Below are positions 1 to 64,000 of a stretch of DNA of 64,000 nucleotides, in pieces. The notes under the pieces were generated by a model. The model was not told where the DNA came from, did not search any database, and saw nothing but the letters and a program-made list of their open reading frames with translations. This stretch comes from Siphonodentalium dalli (taxonomy: Eukaryota; Mollusca; Scaphopoda; Gadilida; Siphonodentaliidae). The position numbers and the translations under genes are program-made. How positions within the stretch are numbered: the stretch's first letter is position 1; the number at the start of each line of letters is the position of its first letter. The stretch spans positions 12,723,287 through 12,787,286 of the forward strand of contig CP136061.1 in assembly GCA_032622095.1 (NCBI GenBank), in the 5' to 3' direction.

Positions 1-90
1 CGGCCGGACACAAAGACCAAGCCCCATCGGCTGGACAAAGACCAAGCCCCATCTGCCGGACACAAAGACCAAGCCCCATCGGCCGGACTT
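1..90. repeat. short tandem array, about 28-bp unit, truncated by window start
   Basis: Three copies of a unit containing CGGCCGGACACAAAGACC and AAGCCCCATC are visible and may continue left of the window. No gene is seen. Confidence 0.8.
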
Positions 91-186
91 CGGGGGTAAA
101 ATATATTTGATTCGAGTCGAGGAAATTCCGATTGATGTGTCCTGCATGGAATTTCCAACTATTGAAAATTTTTACCAAAGTTGTGG

Positions 187-1015
187 GTGAGACAACCCCA
201 TTCGTCAGGACCCTGTGAGCATGGAGATAAAATCTTACCACCCTTATCACGTACAACCCCATTCGTCAGGACCCTGTGAGCATGGAGATAAAATCTTACC
301 ACCCTTATCACGTACAACCCCATTCGTGAGGACCCTGTGAGCATGGAGATAAAATCTTACCACCCTTATCACCCCACAACCCATTCGTCAGGACCCTGTG
401 AGCATGGAGATAAAATCTTACCACCCTTATCACGTGCAATGCCTGTCCCCATTCGTCAGGACCCTGTGAGCATGGAGATAAAATCTTACCACCCTTATCA
501 CATGCAATGCCTGTTCCCAGGACCCTGTGAGCATGGAGATAAAATCTTACCACCCTTATCACGTGCAATGCCTGTTCCCATTCGTGAGGACCCTGTGAGC
601 ATGGAGATAAAATCTTACCACCCTTATCACATGCAATGCCTGTTCCCAGGACCCTGTGAGCATGGAGATAAAATCTTACCACCCTTATCACATGCAATGC
701 CTGTTCCCAGGACCCTGTGAGCATGGAGATAAAATCTTACCACGCTTATCACATGCAATGCCTGTTCCCAGGACCCTGTGAGCATGGAGATAAAATCTTA
801 CCACCCTTATCACCCCCACAACCCCATTCGTCAGGTCCCTGTGAGCATGGAGATAAAATCTTACCACCCTTATCACCCCCACAACCCCATTCGTCAGGAC
901 CCTGTGAGCATGGAGATAAAATCTTACCACCCTTATCACATGCAATGCCTGTTCCCAGGACCCTGTGAGCATGGAGATAAAATCGTGCCACCCTTATCAC
1001 GTGCAATGCCTGTTC
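187..1015. repeat. satellite array, about 60-bp unit, 13 copies
   Basis: Thirteen copies share the core CTGTGAGCATGGAGATAAAA and CCACCCTTATCAC. They differ in a variable stretch between cores (ACAACCCCATTCGTCAGG or ATGCAATGCCTGTTCCCAGG), giving unit lengths of about 58-70 bp. The multi-frame open reading frames here arise from repetition and are not genes. Confidence 0.95.
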
Positions 1016-3417
1016 CCATTGGAAAGATTCTTATCGCACCTCACATGTCCCGAAATGAGTAATATCGTATCATTGGTAAGATTCTTATCGCGCCTCACAT
1101 GATTCTCGGTTGAGTAATATCGTATCATTGGTAAGATTCTTATTGTGCCTCACATGATTCTCAGTTGAGTAATATCGTATCATTGGTAAGATTCTTATCG
1201 TGCCTCACATGATTCTCGGTTGAGTAATATCGTATCATTGGTAAGATTCTTATTGTGCCTCACATGATTCTCAGTTGAGTAATATCGTATCATTGGTAAG
1301 ATTCTTATTGTGCCTCACATGATTCTCGGTTGAGTAATATCGTATCATTGTAAAGATTCTTATCGTGCCTCACATGATTCTCGGTTGAGTAATATCGTAT
1401 CATTGGTAAGATTCTTATCGTGCCTCACATGATTCTCAGTTGAGTAATATCGTATCATTGTAAAGATTCTTATCGTGCCTCACATGATTCTCGGTTGAGT
1501 AATATCGTATCATTGGTAAGATTCTTATCGTGCCTCACATGTTCTCGGTTGAGTAATATCGTATCATTGGTAAGATTCTTATCGTGCCTCACATGATTCT
1601 CGGTTGAGTAATATCGTATCATTGTAAAGATTCTTATCGTGCCTCACATGATTCTCGGTTGAGTAATATCGTATCATTGTAAAGATTCTTATCGTGCCTC
1701 ACATGATTCTCGGTTGAGTAATATCGTATCATTGGTAAGATTCTTATCGTGCCTCACATGATTCTTGGTTGAGTAATGTATCATTGGTAAGATTCATATC
1801 GTGCCTCACATGATTCTCGGTTGAGTAATATCGTATCATTGTAAAGATTCTTATCGTGCCTCAAATGATTCTCGGTTGAGTAATATCGTATCATTGTAAA
1901 GATTCTTATCGTGCCTCACATGATTCTCGGTTGAGTAATATCGTATCATTGGTAAGATTCTTATCGTGCCTCACATGATTCTTGGTTGAGTAATATATCA
2001 TTGGTAAGATTCGTATCGTGCCTCACATGATTCTCGGTTGAGTAATGTCGTATCATTGGTAAGATTCGTATCGTGCCTCACATGATTCTCAGTTGAGTAA
2101 TGTTGTATCATTGGTAAGATTCTTATCGTGCCTCACATGATTCTCAGTTGAGTAATATCGTATCATTGGAAAGATTCTTATCGCACCTCACATGATTCTC
2201 GGTTGAGTAATATCGTATCATTGGTAAGATTCATATCGTGCCTCACATGATTCTCGGTTGAGTAATGTATCATTGGTAAGATTCGTATCGTGCCTCACAT
2301 GATTCTCAGTTGAGTAATGTCGTATCATTGGTAAGATTCTTATCGTGCCTCACATGATTCTCGGTTGAGTAATATCGTATCATTGGAAAGATTCTTATCG
2401 CACCTCACATGATTCTCGGTTGAGTAATATCGTATCATTGGTAAGATTCTTACCGTGCCTCACATGATTCTCGGTTGAGTAATATCGTATCATTGGTAAG
2501 ATTCTTATCGTGCCTCACATGATTCTCGGTTGAGTAATATCGTATCATTTTAAAGATTCTTATCTGCCTCACATGATTCTCGGTTGAGTAATATCGTATC
2601 ATTGTAAAGATTCTTATCGTGCCTCACATGCTTCTCGAGTAATATCGTATCATTGGAAAGATTCTTATCGTGCCTCACATGATTCTCGGTTGAGTAATAT
2701 CGTATCATTGTAAAGATTCTTATCGTGCCTCACATGTTCTCGGTTGAGTAATATCATATCATTGTAAAGATTCTTATCGTGCCTTGCATGATTCTCGGTT
2801 GAGTAATATCGTATCATTGTAAAGATTCTTATCGTGCCTCACATGATTCTCGGTTGAGTAATATCGTATCATTGTAAAGATTCTTATCGTGCCTCACATG
2901 ATTCTCGATTGAGTAATATCGTATCATTGTAAAGATTCTTATCGTGCCTCACATGTTCTCGGTTGAGTAATATCATATCATTGTAAAGATTCTTATCGTG
3001 CCTCACATGTTCTCGGTTGAGTAATATCATATCATTGTAAAGATTCTTACAGTGCCTCACATGATTCTCGGTTGAGTAATATCGTATAATTGGTAAGATT
3101 CTTATCGTGCCTCACATGATTCTCGGTTGAGTAATATCGTATCATTGTAAAGATTCTTATCGTGCCTCACATGATTCTCGGTTGAGTAATATCGTATCAT
3201 TGGTAAGATTCTTATCGTGCCTCATATGATTCTCGGTTGAGTAATATCGTATCATTGGTAAGATTCTTATCGTGCATCACATGATTCTCGGTTGAGTAAT
3301 ATCGTATCATTGGTAAGATTCATATCGTGCTTCACATGATTCTCGATTGAGTAATATCGTATCATTGGTAAGATTCTTATCGTGCCTCACATGATTCTCG
3401 GTTGAGTAATATCGTAT
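1016..3417. repeat. satellite array, about 55-bp unit, roughly 43 copies
   Basis: The unit reads ATTGGTAAGATTCTTATCGT, GCCTCACATGATTCTCGGTT, GAGTAATATCGTATC. Variants mix ATTGGTAAG and ATTGTAAAG, and a few copies have small deletions. The array abuts the 60-bp array with no spacer and ends in unique-looking sequence at about 3418. Confidence 0.95.
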
Positions 3418-5055
3418 CAAGCATAGGATTCCATATACAAAAACAATTGTGGATAAAAACGGTATTAATAATTGTGGTTTGAATAGTTTTCCATCTTCTG
3501 TTCCCGAGAGTATTGTCGGTACAGGAACATATTTCTTTGAGAATGTGTTTGGAGCAAACAATCAACATTCCTATCATTTTTGGTAAAAAATCACCCCCTT
3601 CCCACCAGCTTGCAGTCTCTGTACATGTTATCTGTTCTAGTCTCTGTACATGTTATCTGTTCTATTCTCATTCTCGTTTGTCATGTGACTGATATATTAT
3701 GGCATTTTTCTTCAGATGATTAACTTTCAAATTGTCGTTACTTAAATGTTACACTAGACAAAACATACGTTATTTATTTTCCTGTGCCAAGGAGGTTTGG
3801 TGTTAATTTTTTTCGTATGTCCAACTTCAATTTTCCCACTGTGCCCCTCCTCTTAAAACAGCTGACTTCTGAGCTCAGGTTAAATTCATTTGCAAATAAC
3901 AGGCCAGGATATAGTGTCTGACATTTGCAGAATGAATTTCCCAGAGTGTGAAGTTAGTGACGCTATCCCCCACAGCGGGTTAGCATTACCAAATTCACCC
4001 TCTGGGAACCTCATTCTGTTTCCGCCTCAAATGCTATGGGAGACCTGGGATCAGAGTTCCCCAGTTGAAGTTGGTGATGTTCTTTGAAAGTTCTCATTAT
4101 GGTGAACATTGATACCAAATTTCATTGACTGATATGCCATAAGTTATTTGTAATTACACTTCATTGAAAGCCCTTGTGATAGTGAATATACCCAGTGATA
4201 TACCTGCAAAATATCATCAAGACTAAATTCCATGGCTGAGATAGATGGACGGACAAAAATTTCAATATTAATTTTCTGATGTGGCTTAAATCGAAGGATG
4301 TCTTAGTGTCTGAATAAAACTTGCATGAATACCAAAAATTATTGAAATCGGTTCATATTTGTTCAAGTTATCAAGCCGGACAGACCAAAATCGCAAAATA
4401 TTGACAAACTGAAAATGCAAATGTCATTAGGTGCTCCTTTGAAAGCATTCTTGATGGCAAACCTCCATACCATACCAAACCCGCTGTTTGTTAAAACTCT
4501 GTCCCCCATGTTGGTTCATCAATATACTGAAGATCATTAAAATCCGAATGACCATGACAAAGATTTAGAGCTTCAAAGTTGTTATAGATGGACTCATGGA
4601 GGGACACACGGTCTCACGCACGTATGGAAGAAGCCCATTTATATATCCCCCACCAAACTTTGTGGGGATAACAAAGATGAATAACTCTAGACTGGAGAAT
4701 TCGAAAAACACTATTTGATAAACCAGAACAAACACTCCTTTTAATGTCCTCATAGCGCTGAACATACATACCATATTTCATTAAGATCTGACAACCTGAG
4801 GTGGAGATATCTGGTCAGACAGATGGACAGATGGATGAATGGTAATCCAATATATCCACTATTTCCTTCAGTCATGGGGGGGGGGGGGGGGGGGGGGGGG
4901 GTTTCGGGGTATAATAAATTTGACACAAATATGGATCATATGTACATTTATTTAATTTTGATTACATCAACATAATGACAAACACTTTGAAATTTCTTAA
5001 CCTATAGACTATTCATCTATTTCTGGACTAGATCCATTAACTGATGTCAGACTAA
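3418..5055. other. intergenic, dispersed repeat fragments and a 26-G tract
   Basis: No gene was recognised. 3903-4018 is a diverged copy of the foldback family (CAGAATGA...CCTCTGGGAACCTCATTCTG). 4360-4860 carries the dispersed AAACTCTGTCC / GACAGACAGATGGACAG type repeat. A run of 26 G lies at 4876-4901. Confidence 0.6.
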
Positions 5056-5440
5056 GTGAACGTTCAGATGACCACGATACAATCGTAAGTGGAGGAATCG
5101 GGCCCGACGAGATCGTGGATAGTTTGTTCACACGATTGCGATGTCGTCATACATAATGATATCGTAGGTTGTTCGTAAATCATGTGATTGAATGATCATT
5201 TCCAGCATGTGATTGAATGATCATTTCCAGCTACGATTCTTACTTATACACGACGGCTATTACGTCGCAAGTGGAGGTAGCCAAGGATACGCCACGATTT
5301 CGCATCTAAAATTAAACAGTGCTTGATATTATTTTTTTACTTGCGACATTGTCGTGAGCATGCGCAATCCAACTACCAGTTACTTCCTACAACGGAAATC
5401 TTTCCATTTACAATTGAATCATGGTCGTCTGAACGTTCAC
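5056..5440. mobile_element. PIF/Harbinger-like MITE
   Basis: Inverted ends GTGAACGTTCAGATGACCAC and its complement near 5421-5440. Both sides are flanked by TAA, the three-base target duplication typical of PIF/Harbinger. Length 385 bp. No transposase. Confidence 0.7.
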
Positions 5441-5443
5441 TAA

Positions 5444-6608
5444 ATATAAATGAGAAGTGTGCAGTCCCTTTGAAAAGCCGACAAACCCCTAGATCGGATG
5501 TTCGTCTCTAGAACTCTATTAAAATTAGTTTCTGTTTTGAAGGGATTCCCTCCATTTCAGAGTGGAGCAGACTATGCGCAATTTCATTGATTTATGGCAT
5601 AACAGATCACTTCACAGATCTGAGGTCAATGATGCTTGACAATGTTCCCACGGTTTGTCAAACTCAACTATTGTTGGAAAACTGAATACAGGTGATATAT
5701 CGATAATTCATTTTACTCATCGCAATATAAGAGACATCATCTTCGAGTTTTTATCAGTCAACGATATTCATGACTGATCATTCTTTCGCATCTTGTTGTA
5801 TTCATAACTATTTCTAAATACTACAATTCTCACAAACATTTACTACGCCAGGAATGCACTCCATATTTGAAAACGGTTTATTACATTATGTCGGGAATGC
5901 CGCAATGTTGTAGAAATTAAATATAATGGACATATCTAGAGACGTACATCGTTTAGGATTATCGTCGGTTTTTCAAAGAGACTGGGAAGTGTGGACAGGT
6001 GAAGTGTGGAGTCGTGGACAGGTGCTCTTAGATGGAAGTGTGGACAGGTGCTCTTAGTTGGAAGGGTGTCCAATTAGTTAACCAACCCCAGTTGAACTCT
6101 TGGTCTCGTCTTTCCGAGCCACCAATTTCTTAAAAATAGAATGACCAAGTATTATTTTTTTATGAGGAAATATGAATCTACACAATGAGATGATCATCGG
6201 AATGATTGTGTTACGATATTGGGTTTAATTATATGCTTGCTTATTAATTAGCGAAAAATTACCCAAATGTAGATCATCGTATGCATCTCTTAGAAGCCAA
6301 TATAAAATTTTCACTTGACACTCATGAAAATTCAACATTTCTTTCCACACTCATTTCGGTATTCAAACAAACTGTAGATATTCTATATTTATCAATTTAG
6401 CATGTTGAAAAATAAACATGTTACAGTGATTTAATAAGTTCAAATATATAGTCTGGATATAATTTTCCAACTGACGATTTGACCTTTTCCAATGTTTACC
6501 ATCAAATTTGATTAAACTTTGGTATCTTATTGGACTTTTAGTAGTAATTCCACTGTTTCGACAGGCAAAACCTCATTAAAACCTCATTAAAACCTCATTA
6601 ATGGATAG
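5444..6608. other. intergenic, nothing recognised
   Basis: AT-rich sequence without recognisable coding, RNA gene or clear repeat structure apart from short duplications (GTGTGGACAGGTG three times near 5992-6052; AAAACCTCATT three times near 6567-6600). Confidence 0.5.
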
Positions 6609-6611
6609 TTA

Positions 6612-6994
6612 GGCGACACCAAATTTTAAGTCTGGTTTACGAACATGTGGGGGGGGGGGGGGGGAGAAAAAGTAGATGCAGGAGGGAAAAAAATAAAAAT
6701 AAAAAAAATTGTCCCCCCAATTTATATCAAGTAAATCGTGGAATTTTATATAAATTTTGCAAAAATTGTGAAAAAATGTTTTTGAATGAAATTCTGAACC
6801 AAACAAGACATTTCTTGTCATGAAATACATGAAAATATGGATCTGTAAATGATCATAAGCAGAACCGGATGCGACAGCACATGAAAATCAGTACGCGTGT
6901 AAAACAATTTGGGAGAAAAAAGTTTAATTTTTTTTCATGAAATGGAAAAAAAGTTGTAGGTGTTCGTAAACCAGATTTAAAAATTGGTGTCGCC
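6612..6994. mobile_element. MITE with GGCGACACC ends
   Basis: Inverted ends GGCGACACCAAATTTTAAGT and the complement of the same at 6959-6994, followed on each side by the trinucleotide TTA. Contains a 16-G run at 6649-6664 just inside the left end. Further family members: 47316-47865 and a lone end at 30628. Confidence 0.75.
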
Positions 6995-7317
6995 TTATTA
7001 ATAATGAAAATAAGTGAAGAGTAAAGTTATTTTTCATGTACTTGTTAATAGTTGTTTTACAGACTTTTATGTTATTTTGCATGAACCCATTTCAAAGACT
7101 TGGGTGCCTCTAAACAGATTTAGAGTCAACAAACAGGATATAGTGGCAACGATTGAAAATATGTCAACTTCAGCAAGCCTGGATATGTAGCCCCATATAC
7201 AGAGCCCCACATAGACTGGAGCAGACGGCACTTCGTAGTGCATGCTTCCATCTGTGAGGCTCCCTGTGGGTTACCTATAAAACATTCATTTGTAATTTCA
7301 CATTTCGGAGTAGGTGC

Positions 7318-7436
7318 TAGCCTGGATATAATGTCTGACATTTGCTGAATGAGGTCCCCAGAGGGTGAATTCAGTGATGCTATCCCACACAGCAGGCTAG
7401 CATCATCAAATTCACCCTCTGAGGACCTCATTCAGA
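7318..7436. mobile_element. foldback element copy
   Basis: Near-palindromic copy of the family with GAGGTCCCCAGAGGGTGAAT and the complementary arm, joined by a short loop containing TGCTATCCC...CAGGCTAGCA. Lies downstream of the gene's stop codon. Confidence 0.7.
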
Positions 7437-7624
7437 TTAGGCCTCATCTTCTGGGAAGTATCTGTAGTCTCAAATTAACATTGTTTTTAGCCGCTTTTCC
7501 CCTTCTGTTCAGTTTCTATATCCCCTAATTTTCAGAAGATAAAATGTATAGTCAATGTGACTAATGGGTGAACATCGCCAACTTCAACTGGGGAACTTCA
7601 ATCTGGTCCTAGGTCTCACACAGT

Positions 7625-7745
7625 TGAGGCCTAAGCAGAATATTCCCAGAGGGCGAAAGGTGATGCTAGCCCACTGTGTGGGATATCGTCACTAAATTCA
7701 CCCTCTGGGAACCTCATTCTACGAATGTCGGCCACACTATATCCA
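7625..7745. mobile_element. foldback element copy (diverged)
   Basis: Arms AATATTCCCAGAGGGCGAAA and AATTCACCCTCTGGGAACCT around a loop with CCCACTGTGTGGGATA. Same family as 39078-39226. Confidence 0.65.
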
Positions 7746-7791
7746 GGCATAATGTTCAGTAGAATGAAGAGCACAACCGAGCGTGGCATCA

Positions 7792-8058
7792 TTAACCCAT
7801 CCATGACTGGAGCTTCCTGAAATTTTTTGAAAACCTTGTGCCAATCAATGCATTATCTTATATATGCGAGTCTCCTATAGGCCGCCTCGCATATGTAATA
7901 GAATGCATTGGCTTAAAAATATTTACCTTGACCTTGTAAGACAGTGCATTATCTTATATATGCGAGGCTCCCTATGGGAGAATCTCATATATAAGAGAAT
8001 GCACTGGCACATGATCTTCAATGCTGCATCAGCGCGGCTCCCATTATGGAAGAGTTAA
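7792..8058. mobile_element. hairpin element, TGACTGGAGCTTCC subtype
   Basis: Runs from TTAACCCATCCATGACTGGA to GGAAGAGTTAA. Holds two inverted copies of a diverged palindrome related to CCAATGCATTCTCTTATATA. A half copy of the same subtype is at 8413-8507. Confidence 0.65.
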
Positions 8059-8190
8059 GTTTGCTCCTTTTCTGTTCAGAAGATTCAGGAACAAGAGTTC
8101 TTGAACAGACACCGAACTGGATACCACAACAGTAATGAAACAATGTCTCTATGATAGAATGTTCCACTTTCAGCACCGGTTAACAGTAGT

Positions 8191-8314
8191 CGTATTACGA
8201 TGCCGCACAGTAATTGTCATATTACGATGCCGCACAGTAATTGCCGTATTACGATGCCGCAGGGTAATTGTCATAGTATTGGTCGTATTACGATGCCGCA
8301 CAGTGTTGGTCGTA

Positions 8315-8337
<23 letters not shown>
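8191..8337. repeat. 27-bp array copying the RBBP4 stop codon
   Basis: Five copies start at 8191, 8218, 8245, 8284 and 8311. On the minus strand each reads GC[AG]GCATCGTAATAYGA, containing the terminal Ala-Ser-stop of the protein. Spacing is 27 bp (9 codons) except for one 12-bp insertion. The copy at 8311-8337 is the real end of the coding region. Confidence 0.9.

Positions 8338-64000
<55,663 letters not shown>

Noticed and set aside
187-1015. Reading frames of 60-138 codons in both strands and an array look like CRISPR
   Set aside because: The frames are the 60-bp repeat translated, and the units have no unique spacers; the window is animal DNA.

Overview
The window is animal DNA, probably from a marine lophotrochozoan such as a mollusc. 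This rests on the protein match, the intron-rich gene and the density of short non-autonomous transposons; the species cannot be named from sequence alone. One gene is recognised. The minus strand carries an RBBP4/RBBP7 (RbAp46/48, Drosophila Caf1-55/p55) histone-chaperone WD40 gene running from right to left, from beyond 61435 to the stop codon at 8315. Fourteen constitutive or alternative coding segments join in frame with GT-AG borders and give 1265 nt of coding sequence. Only a first coding exon of about 16 nt is missing, and it may lie beyond 64000.

Layout by region: 1-3417 are two abutting satellite arrays. 3418-8314 hold small transposons and the sequence downstream of the gene. 8315-61435 is the gene, whose introns (285 bp to 12.9 kb) are filled with minisatellites, foldback and hairpin elements, and terminal-inverted-repeat elements resembling hAT, Harbinger, piggyBac and Tc1/pogo. 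A 4.8 kb composite element sits at 19390-24200. 61436-64000 is presumed first intron and upstream sequence. No reverse transcriptase or transposase reading frame was recognised, and no rRNA or tRNA.

Two features stand out. First, exon 4 exists in two diverged versions (51597-51691 and 50051-50145). Both are 95 nt in the same phase, and 95 is not a multiple of 3, so a full-length protein needs exactly one of them. They are strong candidates for mutually exclusive exons in a gene normally regarded as very conserved. Second, tandem repeats in this gene repeatedly overlap a coding boundary. About 28 copies of the exon 13 end plus its 5' splice site form one array. Four intact donors accompany exon 10, three accompany exon 5, two acceptors accompany exon 7, and the stop codon of exon 15 is copied five times in a 27-bp array. 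Minisatellites also abut the exon 6 acceptor and the exon 11 donor.

A third layer is a family of mobile hairpins sharing an almost invariant 67-bp palindrome, carried by at least three kinds of element with different ends.
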